Positions 1 to 9,134 of a stretch of DNA of 24,208 bases are shown here, piece after piece. A program made the translations under genes and the position numbers. Positions within the stretch are counted from its first letter, which is position 1. The number at the start of each line of letters is the position of its first letter. Source of the stretch: Patescibacteria group bacterium UBA7396 (GTDB lineage: Bacteria > Patescibacteriota > Gracilibacteria > BD1-5 > UBA6164); the NCBI GenBank assembly GCA_002470645.1, contig DKNE01000027.1, positions 1 through 24,208 of the forward strand. The letters run 5' to 3'. The notes below the pieces were generated by a model. The model was not told the DNA's origin and searched no databases. It was given only the letters and a program-made list of their open reading frames with translations.

Positions 1-7
1 GGTCTTT

Positions 8-1282
8 TTACTTTTTTATACATTCCATCATATATTTTTTATAAGATTCTACCCCGGGTTGATTAAAAGGATTTACTCATAAGAGATATGCACTGACTCA
101 ACAAGCTCTTTGAAAAAAATATAGAAGTTGGCCTAAATAATATTCATTTATTTCAGGAATTATAATTTTTATAATTGGAACTCATCACTCTCTATGTGCT
201 TGTATAGTTCAATTAAGAGCTGAATGATTAATAAATTTTAGCGTTTTTCCAGAAATAAAATTTAAATTATCTTCATCATTTTCTAAAAAAGGAATTTCTA
301 GTTTTACACTCTCATTTTCAACTATTAAAAAAGTTTCAAATAAGTTTCTGCTTCCATCTTGAACAAATTGTCACATTGAGTGCAAATCAGTTGAATAATT
401 GAGACTTGCAGGAAAAATTCACTTTCCATCTTTCCCTTCACTTTCACCAAAAAGTTGTTTCCACCATTCAGATAGAAAAGAAAGTTTTTTCTCAAAAGTT
501 GCGAGTATTTCTATATTTTTTTCATTATTTAATAAAATATTTCTTACTCCCGCGTATAAATAGGCTGGATTTTTAAAAATATCTTTATTTTCATCAATAT
601 GTTGTTGCATATCTTTCGCTCATAAAAGCATTTTTTCTATATCATATCACGCGATAGCAATGGGAAGGAGTCATACAGGAGTAAATACCGAATATCTTCA
701 TCAAACATCATCCGGAATAACAAATGTTTCAAATCCATTTTTGGTTGCTAAATCTTTTAAAATTCACTTATTTTTATCAGTAATTGCTACCACTCTTTTA
801 GAAACTTCTTGTTTAGAATACTTTGAATATAAATCTTGAAGTAACATTCTAAAAGTCAAAGCTGGTTCTAATGTCGTTCCAGATTTTGAAATCACAACTA
901 TCCCATAATCTTTCTTTGCTAAATATTTTAGCAAATCTTTCAAATAAGAACTATCGAGTTGAAATCATGCAAAGATAATTTTTTCATCTCAAAAATTTGG
1001 TTTTAATGCTTCTAAAAGTGCTTTTGCTCAAAGATAAGAACCTCCGATACCAATAACTATCACTTTTTCAAATCTCTGAAAATATTCCGCAGTAGCTTTG
1101 ATTTTTTGAAGTTCCTCTTGTGAAAGGATATTTTCAACATCATACCAACCAAGAAAAACATTTCAAGCTCAAGTTTTTTTATAGAGTTTTTCATCTTGTA
1201 GAAGTATTTCTTGTTCTAAAGTTTTTAGCTGTGAAAATAATTCATCCCCCATATCGAGTTCCAATTTGATAGATTTATGCAT
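8..1282 (-). CDS. pgi: Glucose-6-phosphate isomerase
   Basis: Interconverts glucose 6-phosphate and fructose 6-phosphate in the cytoplasm. Read with UGA=Gly the frame gives 424 aa, close to the roughly 450 aa of Bacillus-type enzymes. Visible motifs in order are a nucleotide-fold-like VIGIGGSYLGAKALLEAL, the sugar-phosphate loop ISKSGTTLEPALTFR, the PGI signature GGRYSVFTPVGLLPIA, and the C-terminal NPFNQPGVESYKK that closes the active site. Several glycines of these motifs are TGA codons, for example in SYLGAK. The start at 1282 fits the conserved N-terminus; the TAA stop lies near the window edge, so the gene is complete. It follows uvrB on the same strand but sits behind the uvrB terminator and has its own promoter, so it is probably transcribed separately. 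Identification is secure. Confidence 0.95.
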
Positions 1283-1311
1283 AGAAAATATGTTAAAAAT
1301 TACATAGAAAA

Positions 1312-1339
1312 ATTATAGAAAAATTCTAAGAAAAACCAA
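1312..1339 (-). promoter_or_regulatory. Promoter of pgi
   Basis: On the minus strand TTGGTT and TATAAT are separated by 16 bp, about 30 bp upstream of the pgi ATG and just downstream of the uvrB terminator. Sigma-70-like; inferred from sequence only. Confidence 0.45.
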
Positions 1340-1350
1340 GTTTTTTTCTC

Positions 1351-1384
1351 AAAAAAATAAAGATGAATTCATCTTTATTTTTTT
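1351..1384 (-). terminator. Terminator of uvrB (stop codon inside the hairpin)
   Basis: A perfect 34-bp palindrome with arms of 17 bp, A-rich on one side and T-rich on the other, as in an intrinsic terminator. The uvrB TAA stop (1375-1377) lies inside the stem, so the last codons are part of the hairpin. Confidence 0.75.
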
Positions 1385-3552
1385 AATCATCTTTTAAGCT
1401 CAATAATTTGGTCTCTGAGTTCTGCTGCAAATTCATACTCCATATTTGCTGCGGCTATTCCCATCTCAAATTCGAGTTTTTTGAGTTCTTTTTCAAGATC
1501 TTTTTCTGATACCAGAGAATAATCTTTTTTACTCGTTTTGATACCAATATCTTTTATTTGAGAAAATACGGTAGTTGGAGTAATTCAGTGTTTTTCATTA
1601 TATTCTCTTTGTAATTTTCTTCTATAATTGGTTAAATTTATGGAAGTTTTCATAGCATTTGAAATAAAAATTCATTCTTGAGTTAAAAATTTTCATTTAT
1701 CAAATCTAAAAAGTGGTACTCTATTTCCATTTTCATCAAGTAAATATTCTTCTTGATAATATATATCTCACGTTTTTTGATTGATGAGTACATTCCCCCC
1801 ATTTTCCTCTTTTAGTTCTATATATTTGAGTTCTTCGCTATACATATAAACCCTTCATTGAGCATTTCTTGCGGCTCTTCCAATAATCTGTATGAGTGCC
1901 GAAGAACTTCTTAAAAACCCTTGTTTATCTGCATCAAGAATAGCAATTTTTGTAACTTCTGGAAGGTCAAGTCATTCTCTGAGTAAATTTACTCAAACAA
2001 TGAGATCGATTTTTCCTGTTCTTAAATCTTTTAAAATATCAATTCTTTCTAATGTTTCAATTTCTGAATGAAGATATTTTACTTTTACTCCATTTTCGAG
2101 TAAATAATCAGTCAACTCCTCACTTGATCTTTTGGTAAGCGTTGTAATAAGCATTTTTTCACCCGCATCAACAATTTTTTTAATATTTTTCATCACATCA
2201 TCCACCATAAAATTCATACTTCTGAGCTCTATAATAGGATCTAATAGCCCTGTTGGTCTGATAACCAGTGGAACTATTCTATCTTCATCACTATCAACCC
2301 AATCTCCGTCTACGATAGGATTGAAATCAAAAAAATGTTGTGGCTTTGATGAAGATTTTTCTATATCATACTGCCCAGGAGTTGCCGAAACCAAAACCAT
2401 ATTTTTCATTTTTCACTCAAATTCTTCAAACCTGAGTGGTCTATTGTCAAGCGCTGAGGGTAATCTAAATCATGCTTGTACGAGATTTTCTTTTCTGGCT
2501 CTATCTCAGGCATACATTCCCCCAATTTGACTAATAGTCATATGTGATTCATCCACAAAACATAAAAAATCATCTCCGAAGTAATCTATGAGTGTTGCTG
2601 GAGGTTCTCAGGGTTTTCTTCCATCTAAATATCTTGAATAGTTCTCAATTCCGTTTACATATCAAACTTCTTGCATCATTTCGATATCATATTCTACTTT
2701 TGTTTTGAGTCTTTCATGTTTTACTACTTCTCAAGTTGCATGAAAAAACTCCAATCTTTCTTTTAATTCTTCTTGAATTTGTGGAATAATTTTATTGATC
2801 GTATCTTTAGTAGTTACCGTATGTTTAGCAGGAAAGATTTCGATTTCATTCAATACTTCATAAATTTCTCCGGTAAGATAATTTCTTCTGGTAATTCTAG
2901 CAATTTCATTTCCCCAAAATTCCAAACTATATACCGTTTCTTGACTCGAAGGAAATATTTCCAGCAAATCTCCCATTACCTGAAATGTCCCTGGTTTAAA
3001 ATCTTCCCCTGCTCTTTTATACTGAAGTAAAATCAATTTTTTCATCAAATCATCAAATGCATACTCTTCTCCAACTCTGAGTTGAAAAATACTGTCTTCA
3101 TAAGCTTTAATATCTCACACACCATAAATACAAGAAACTGACGCGACAATAATAACATCTTTTCTCGATATAAGATCTTGTGTTGCAGCATGACGAAGTC
3201 TATCAATTTCTTCATTGATGGTTGCTTCTTTTTCTATATAAGTATCAGTTTTCCCTACATATGCTTCCGGTTGATAATAATCATAATACGAAACAAAATA
3301 ATGAACCGCATTATCTGGGAAAAATTCTTTAAATTCTAAAGCAAGTTGAGCCGCAAGTGTTTTATTATGAGCAATAATAAGAGTCGGCTTATTTATTTTT
3401 TCTATAATATTTGCCATCACAAATGTTTTTCCACTTCCAGTTACTCACCAAAGGGTTTGATGTTTATTTCATTTATTTATATAATTTACAATGCTATGAA
3501 TTGCTTTTGGTTGGTCTCCAGTTGGAGCATATTTTGATACGAGTTTAAACAT
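1375..3552 (-). CDS. uvrB: UvrABC system protein B (excision nuclease subunit/helicase)
   Basis: Damage-verification helicase of nucleotide excision repair, working with UvrA and UvrC. The product is 725 aa with UGA=Gly (family about 660-690). In order it shows the N-terminal YAPTGDQPKAI, Walker A GVTGSGKT (about residues 35-42, its first Gly encoded by TGA), the beta-hairpin region FVSYYDYYQPEAYVG, DEIDRLRH-like NEEIDRLRHAAT, SCIYGVGD, the DEAD-type box FVDESH, the helicase motif SATPGQYD, IRPTGLLDP, and a C-terminal UVR coiled-coil region (AANMEYEFAAELRDQI) that contacts UvrC. Usual SATPGPYE is changed to SATPGQYD. If TGA were a stop the protein would be cut into more than ten pieces, so recoding rather than decay explains the gene. 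A promoter lies just upstream. Confidence 0.96.
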
Positions 3553-3581
3553 ATAGTTTGGTATTTAAAAATAACCTCCCT

Positions 3582-3610
3582 ATTATAAACAAAAAATAAA
3601 AATTACAAAA
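3582..3610 (-). promoter_or_regulatory. Promoter of uvrB
   Basis: TATAAT on the minus strand with a weak -35 (TTTTGT) 17 bp upstream. The predicted transcript would begin close to AGGGAGG, a purine stretch about 24 nt before the ATG and therefore too far away to be an ordinary Shine-Dalgarno site. No LexA-type palindrome was recognised. Confidence 0.4.
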
Positions 3611-3620
3611 TAGATAATAA

Positions 3621-3654
3621 AAAAAGAATAGACTTTTTATCGTCTATTCTTTTT
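3621..3654. terminator. Terminator after the secreted cysteine-rich gene
   Basis: Hairpin with 13-bp arms (AAAAAGAATAGAC and its complement) and an 8-nt loop, flanked by A and T runs. It immediately follows the TAG stop at 3657 of the minus-strand gene and separates it from the uvrB promoter. Confidence 0.75.
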
Positions 3655-3656
3655 TA

Positions 3657-5516
3657 CTAATATGTAAATGAAGAACTTCCACGTGGTCAGATACTTCCAT
3701 TTTTATCGATTACAATATATCAAGTATATTTTCATCTTGCAGATCAAGCAACATTTAAATTTGAAAGGGCAAATCCAAAACTTGTTTGTACCCATCCTGG
3801 TGCAGGCATTTTTGTCCAAGTTGATCTATCTGAACAAGTATTGCTTCAAGGAGCATCCATACAAGCCCAAGTATTTGAAGGATCTGATGAATATACTTCT
3901 CCTCTTAATATATCTCAAGATATAGAAAATGAAATAGTTGCTGGTGTTACTGTAGGAGTAGAAGAACCTGTATCTCCAGGAACAACATTAAAACTATGTC
4001 TTCTTGCCGTTCTATGTGGATCTTTTACAACCCCATTTTCAGCTACTGCTACATATCAAGTATATTGTCCTGTTTGAAATGCAGAAGTAATTGGATAATT
4101 TGTAAGAGTAAATGTAGTTCCATTTAATTTCCAATCTGGATTTTTAGAAAGTTGTGTAAAATTAGCCCCACTCGCACAATTATTAGGAAGTGCTGGAGTT
4201 TCCATACATGTATAATAACTATCAGTATGTCATGCTGTAGTAACTGTTCCAGATATAGTTTCTCAAATTTTTACTTGGGTAGTAGAAAAACGTATATTAC
4301 CAACACTTACACAACGATTTCCATTCCATGCATTTGACATATCACAATACCAAGTACAACTCTTCCAAGCATCAGAACTTTTATCTGCTTCAGAAAGTGA
4401 ATAGAGAGATCTCCATACTTTATTTTTTCCTGGAGCATCAGCTTGATATCAAACATATTGTATAGATCATACCTGAGCATATGTAGGTACAGTTCCCGTA
4501 CATCCATATCTTACATTCATTTCAGCTTGTGGTTCCCAACTTCCTGATGGATAACTTGAGTAATCTTTTACTGTTCATCCTCATGATGATGAACTACTGC
4601 TTGATGATGAAGTAGCTCATCATGAACTACTAGACGAAGAACTCGTAGTTCCTCCTCATGATGAAGTTGATGAAGAACTACTAGATGAAGTAGTACTAGC
4701 AGGACATTCATAGTTAATAAATTCACATCCATCAGCATTTTTATATGTTCCTTTTGATATTGGGCTTCCATATTGACAAAAAGGTGCAGCTATTTGAGGA
4801 CAGTTATTTGGAGTTGGTGCAGTTGGACATTCATATCTAGTAAATTCACATCCATCAGCATTTTTATATGTTCCTTTTGATATTGGGCTTCCATATTGAC
4901 AAAGAGGAGGATCCATAACCGGACATTCTATTTTTTTCACATTACAATTCCCGAGTAATTCACATAAGAAATCATCTACATCAGAAGTATTTACTAAATC
5001 TGTTTGTATTTTATCTACTCAAGAATGTAAATATGTAAGCATTTGTGAAATAATTGTATTTGATGAATATTTTGTTCATAAAGTTTGAAGTTGTCATTTC
5101 ACTTGTGATAAAATCGTTTTATATTTAGTATCATCATTGAGTTCTTTTCTCATTGAAGCTACTTTTGCTAAAAATACATCCAATTTTTCTTTATTTGGAA
5201 CATTTTCATTTGATGTAGCAGCAACTGTTTGAGTTGCAGTAACAAGATTTACACTACAAGCAGAAGATGAAGGACATATAAAGTAATAATATTTACTTGC
5301 ATTTAAGAAACATTCACTTCTTTTATAATTAGAAAATTCTTGATTATATTTATCTTTCAAATTCGTACATTCTAGTTGTGTAGAATATGCGTCAGAAAGT
5401 ATGTTTCATTCTTTAATTTGTTTATCAAGTTCTGATTGTGATATACTAGATGCATAACTTGATTGTATTCATAAGAGAGCTATAGCAACACTTATGATTC
5501 ATAATATTTTTTTCAT
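3657..5516 (-). CDS. Secreted cysteine-rich tandem-repeat protein (unknown function)
   Basis: Not matched to a named family. The 619-aa product has a clear signal peptide (MKKILGIISVAIALLGIQSSYA, cleavage after about residue 22), a helical N-terminal part with Cys pairs, then two near-identical modules (about residues 195-231 and 236-272) of pattern CPxxxxPxCQYGSPIS, then KGTYKNADGCEF and YECP, spaced like small disulfide modules of the antistasin or protease-inhibitor kind. A Ser/Thr/Gly linker (about 275-318, nearly all Ser) leads to a roughly 300-aa C-terminal region rich in Tyr, Thr and paired Cys that ends in GSIGPRGSSSFTY. The layout suggests an extracellular adhesin or inhibitor-like surface protein; this is inference. 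It is the only gene here with a TAG stop. It has its own promoter, is divergent from the 5714 gene, and contains a recent 63-bp internal duplication. Confidence 0.85.
4718..4903. repeat. Two exact 63-bp repeats, period 123 bp, inside the secreted protein gene
   Basis: Positions 4718-4780 and 4841-4903 are identical over 63 bp; the unit repeats every 123 bp (41 codons). They encode the CQYGSPISKGTYKNADGCEF part of the two modules. The flanks have diverged, which points to recent duplication or gene conversion. Confidence 0.9.
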
Positions 5517-5620
5517 ATATTAAAATTAAGTAATAATAAAATAATTTATAGTATTAAAGTAAAAATTTTAATTATTGTAGTATCATCAAAATTAAGTTAA
5601 GAAAATAAATGTACAGAAAT

Positions 5621-5649
5621 ATTGTAGTATTTTATTTCATATTTGTCAA
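5621..5649 (-). promoter_or_regulatory. Promoter of the secreted cysteine-rich gene
   Basis: Consensus TTGACA (5644-5649), 17-bp spacer and TACAAT (5621-5626) on the minus strand, giving a leader of about 100 nt. The 10-mer ATACTACAAT around the -10 recurs at 5574-5583 on the same strand, and again in the promoter of the other secreted repeat protein (14313-14322). Confidence 0.65.
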
Positions 5650-5657
5650 ATAAAAAC

Positions 5658-5685
5658 TTGAAAAAACTATAAAAAAATGTATAAA
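5658..5685 (+). promoter_or_regulatory. Promoter of the membrane coiled-coil gene
   Basis: TTGAAA, a 16-bp spacer and TATAAA on the plus strand, about 30 bp before the ATG at 5714. It lies back to back with the minus-strand promoter. Confidence 0.5.
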
Positions 5686-5713
5686 TAAGAAAATATTTTT
5701 TACTAGCAAATAT

Positions 5714-6541
5714 ATGAAAGGAAATTTTTTTCAAGTTTTTGTAAAAATCATTGTATTAACAGGAATATTTTTTGTGCTCATTAATTATTTCTGATATTTT
5801 CTCAATGCCTCTGAATCACCAAATAAATCAACTAATTCAAATAAAGAAAAATTCACTTCAAAAGATATTGAAATAATTGGAAATGTTTGAGTTGCTATAG
5901 CAACAAATATTTGAACAAGATATAAACAAACAAAAGAAACTCCTGTAAATGCTTACAAAGATGTCATTGAAGTTTGATATATTTTATGAAATCAAAATAT
6001 TGCAAAAGATGCACTTATAACTGCTAATATGGTATTTTTAAATGAATACTTTAATATTTTAAAAACAGATATAAAAGCATTATTATCAAGTTCAAATGAT
6101 AGAGAATTTGCCTTAAATTCATTTATAGCTCAATTAGAATATAGATATAAAGCTGCGAGTGAAAATATGAATAAACTCAATTCTCAAAAAATAGAATTAC
6201 TCAAAGCATATGAAAATTCAAATAAAGAAATTGATTCACTCAAAACAAAAATTTGATCTGATTTTTGAAATTTTAATAATACACAAACTATTAAAAATAT
6301 AGACCATTTTTTAGAAATAAAAAAAGAAAATACAAATGCTCTTACCTATATTGTATTTGTAAATAAGTTTATAGATTATTATACTACTCTCAATAACTAT
6401 AATAAAAAAGTTTTAGATACTCTTATAAATAATAAAGAAATTTTAATAAAAAATACTCAAGTAGTCATTCCTGATACTGGATGAGAACTCTTGAAACAAC
6501 TCAAATTACTCTATACTGAAGAAGAATGGAAATGAAAATAA
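5714..6541 (+). CDS. Membrane-anchored coiled-coil protein (unknown)
   Basis: Family not recognised. The 275-aa product begins MKGNFFQVFVKII with one hydrophobic segment (about residues 8-31), which acts as a signal anchor, followed by an Asn/Ser/Lys-rich stretch and a long helical region. Residues about 143-181 show coiled-coil heptads (NKLNSQKIELLKAYENSNKE). There are no cysteines or catalytic motifs. It therefore probably faces the outside of the membrane as a helical rod. It is divergent from the secreted cysteine-rich protein and shares the intergenic promoter region with it. Its end meets the redox operon tail to tail across a shared terminator. At least ten glycines are TGA codons. Start chosen as the first ATG after the predicted promoter. 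Confidence 0.8.
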
Positions 6542-6571
6542 AAAAAGAAAAACTTATAGTTTTTCTTTTTT
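6541..6571. terminator. Bidirectional terminator between convergent genes
   Basis: Perfect hairpin with 14-bp arms (AAAAAAGAAAAACT and its complement) around a 3-nt loop. It exactly fills the gap between the plus-strand stop (6541) and the minus-strand stop (6572), so it can serve both transcripts. Confidence 0.8.
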
Positions 6572-7636
6572 TTATACAGTGATAAAAGGTGCAAAAATAA
6601 TTCTATTGTTTGTATTCTTTAAAAATGTCTCATCAAGGTAATCAAGATTCAATTCACTTCTATATGCTGCATTTCCTCTTTGTATTAAGTTATATCATAC
6701 TGTTTTTATTTTATAACTTACATCGAATCTATTACAAGTTCTTGGACAAATATCATCAGTTGCATAGTATCATCTTGCTGGGTTTTCAATAGATGATGTA
6801 TCACAAAGCCTTCCGGTAAAAACAAGAGCCCAAGGATAATAAAGATCTATTCAGATATCGTTTTGATTTTTATATAATTCTTCCCTTTTTTCCATATAAT
6901 CAAGCGCGACTCTTTCAATCTTATGTTTTTGTAAAAATTTTTGATATTCTAGAAGATTTATTTCGGTAGATGCATAAAATTTTAATTGCCATTTTATGAT
7001 ATCTTGTTTCATTTTTTCAATATCAGTAGATGATTTATTTTTTATAAGTTCTCATGCCGGATGCACTTCATAACCATACGTATCAATAAGTGGTGTTTTT
7101 AATATTTTATGAATAACTCTTCAAAATGAAATTTTTAAGTTGGTATATTTTGTAGTTAAAAGTCTCAAAACTCAAAAATCATTTACGACTATTTCAATAG
7201 GATTTTTTATATTTAATTGATTTAAGTATGATAAACTTTCTTCTAATTTTTCTAACATTTTATTCCCAACATATGGAGTAACTAGAGTAAAAGTTCTCAC
7301 TTTATGAGGTGGGTATTTTTTATCAAATTCTTTAAATTTTTCGATAGCTATTTGTACTTCATTTTTATATGGAGCCAAATATTCACAGTTATCACTTCCA
7401 TAATAAATTCCATCAATTTTATTGAACACATCAGGTCAAAATTTTCTTTTTAATTCTCTAATTGCCATAAAATTTACCTCATATTGTGGAGAGATAGTTT
7501 CTGAAAGTTCTCAAGGAAAATTCTCCATAAAGAAAGACGCAATTTCTCTATCTGTTTTTCCAGTAGAAAGAAGAAATCACTCATTTAAAAGGTCAAAATA
7601 TTCTCAATTTGTTCCAATGTGAATATATAAATTCAT
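6572..7636 (-). CDS. U32-family (UbiU/UbiV/RlhA-like) 4Fe-4S protein
   Basis: The 354-aa product carries peptidase-U32 family features: N-terminal beta strand LYIHIGTNGEY, IDGIYYGSDNCEYLAP (compare the VYLG motif), the strand EIVVNDFGVLRLL, YGYEVHPAGELI, and near the end YYATDDICPRTCNRF. Four cysteines, C84, C278, C297 and C301 (CX18CX3C at the end), match the four-Cys arrangement that binds 4Fe-4S in UbiU and UbiV. Known family members are not proteases but iron-sulfur proteins for O2-independent hydroxylation, of ubiquinone precursors (UbiU/V), 23S rRNA (RlhA) or tRNA uridine 34 (TrhO/P relatives). Which substrate applies here cannot be told; tRNA or rRNA is more likely than ubiquinone in a reduced genome. 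It is last in an operon, 12 bp after glutaredoxin, with a ferredoxin upstream that could donate electrons (inference). Confidence 0.75.
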
Positions 7637-7648
7637 AAGTTTAGTTTA

Positions 7649-7912
7649 TTAATTATTTCAAAGTTTTTCTTCTAAAATTCACTCATCATTTAATTTTTTT
7701 ATATCACTATATCATCCTAAAAGATTTTCTCTTTTTATATCTCATACAAAAATTTGCGGAAGTGTTCTCATGGCTGAAATTTGTACTAACTCCATAAGTT
7801 TTTCATGATTATCGCTTAAATCAACTTCATTATATTGATATCCTAAAGCTCACAATAATTCTTTTGCTAAAATACAATATGGACAATAATCTTTTGTAAA
7901 AATAGTAATCAT
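7649..7912 (-). CDS. Glutaredoxin
   Basis: Small thiol-disulfide oxidoreductase of 87 aa, the full normal length. It shows the active site YCPYC (Cys10 and Cys13), the cis-proline segment TLPQIFVG, and the GGYSD glutathione-binding turn, where one Gly is TGA-encoded. Dithiol (CPYC) rather than monothiol class. It lies 2 bp after the ferredoxin start-side gene and 12 bp before the U32 gene, so it is co-transcribed. In this operon it could keep protein thiols or an Fe-S carrier reduced; whether the cell makes glutathione cannot be judged from this window. Confidence 0.93.
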
Positions 7913-7914
7913 AT

Positions 7915-8214
7915 TTAATAAATAGTTTTTAAAATAATTTCTGTATTATCATCTTGCATTTCTTTTTTTATTCATCAAATACAAGTCATAATTTCATCAT
8001 CTCAAAGAGGAAATCATGGTTCATGACGAAAAGATTTATCAAGAAATTCTTCTCATGCTTCTATTTGACACATACATGCTGCACAAATTCCAAAATTACA
8101 AGCAGATTGCATTTCAATTCATGCATTTGTTAATTGATGTAACAGAGTTTTTCAAACTTCTGCATCAATAGTTTTTATAATATTTCCTTGATTATTTTTA
8201 ATAGTAATTTTCAT
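7915..8214 (-). CDS. [2Fe-2S] ferredoxin, plant type
   Basis: The 99-aa protein begins MKITIKNNQGNIIKTI, a beta-grasp start, and has Cys39, Cys44, Cys47 and Cys78 in the spacing CX4CX2CX30C (SACNFGICAACMC and later MTCIG), the ligand pattern of plant-type [2Fe-2S] ferredoxins; an additional Cys49 follows the third ligand. It is a soluble one-electron carrier. It overlaps nothing but is separated from dut by 14 bp and from glutaredoxin by 2 bp, so it belongs to the same transcript. The likely partner is the 4Fe-4S U32 protein two genes on. No matching reductase is present in the window. Confidence 0.93.
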
Positions 8215-8228
8215 ATTGATTAATAAAG

Positions 8229-8657
8229 TTATTTTATTCCCGTAGTTCCAAATCATCCTCTATCAGCATTTCCCATTGTTTCTACCAGCTCAAAATCTGC
8301 TTTTTCTATTTTCACAAAAACTCATTGCCCTATTCTCGTTCCTGCTTCTAAAGTTTGAGTTTCTTTCGACATATTTATATATGGAAATTTTATTGTATCA
8401 TTATCTCAACAATAATCTTGATCAATGATACCTACAGAATTCACTTGCATAAGTCAATGTTTTTTAAAAGTAGAACTTCTCGGTTGTGTTTGCAATAAAT
8501 ATCAAGCTGGAACTTCAACTACTAATCATGTTTCTACTAGTTTAAATTCCCCTGGCTCAAAAACAACCGTTTCTATACATTTAAAATCAAATGCACAAGC
8601 ACCTGCTGTTTCATAAGAAACTGGTTGACCATCTGATGTTTTAATTCTTACTTTCAT
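8229..8657 (-). CDS. dut: dUTP diphosphatase (dUTPase)
   Basis: Hydrolyses dUTP to dUMP and pyrophosphate, keeping uracil out of DNA and feeding dTMP synthesis. The 142-aa size and five motifs fit the trimeric family: AGACAFDF (I), PRSST (II), GLMQVNSVGIIDQDYCGD (III), GTRIGQGVF (IV) and the C-terminal arm RGGFGTTG (V). In motif III the usual DYRGE is DYCGD, and motif I has AFD in place of YDL, so it is a diverged but complete member. dCTP deaminase/dUTPase bifunctional enzymes are related alternatives but are longer. It sits 10 bp after the unknown gene in the metG operon. Confidence 0.92.
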
Positions 8658-8667
8658 AAATAAATAG

Positions 8668-9132
8668 TTATATATTAAAATTAATTATTGATGCTATTTT
8701 TTTTGTTAAAAAATCTAATTCTCATCGTATGTACTGTTCTGATTGCAATTGTTTTGCAAGAATAATTCACACTGGTGTCAAATTGTCATATAAAATACCT
8801 ATATGTATTTCTCATTTTTTTACTCAAAAGTATATATCTTTATGAGTTAAAAAATATTTTTTACATTCATCTAGTTTCCAAAATATTTCTATCATTTCAT
8901 ATCACATTCCACATAAAAATTTTTCTAAATTTTCTCATGCATTACAATAACAGAGAGTTTGCTGAAAAAGAAAATTATTAGTCTGTGCTTTTCGAGATCA
9001 TATTCAAATTTTTACACATAATTCTTGAAAAAATAGAAATAAATTATTTTTTCCTCCATCCAGACTTCTCATGTCATGAAAGAGTGAAGAATATTCATAT
9101 GTTTCAGAAGCATTTGGATGTACTTTTTCCAT
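8668..9132 (-). CDS. Conserved-looking protein of unknown function in the metG operon
   Basis: Not recognised. The 154-aa product starts MEKVHPNASETYEYSS and has no signal peptide or membrane span. The first half looks helical and holds a small cysteine cluster (LCVKIG, LCYCNAG, FLCGMG and LDECKK; six Cys in total), the second half predicts mixed helix and strand (IYFGVKKGEIHIGILY). The start is 2 bp after the metG stop and the gene ends 10 bp before dut, so it is translated from the same mRNA. The Cys residues and the ferredoxin/glutaredoxin neighbours allow a metal or redox role, but nothing in the sequence proves it. Confidence 0.78.
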
Positions 9133-9134
9133 AA

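Noticed and set aside
2132..2530. Plus-strand open frame opposite uvrB, and other frames opposite pgi, metG, valS and the secreted protein
   Set aside because: They are antisense to genes with clear homology, have low-complexity Ser/Phe/Ile composition and no promoter or family resemblance.
4560..4700. CRISPR-like or microsatellite array of ATGATGA-type repeats
   Set aside because: It is the Ser/Gly linker of the secreted protein (codon-level low complexity), with no spacers or palindromic repeats.
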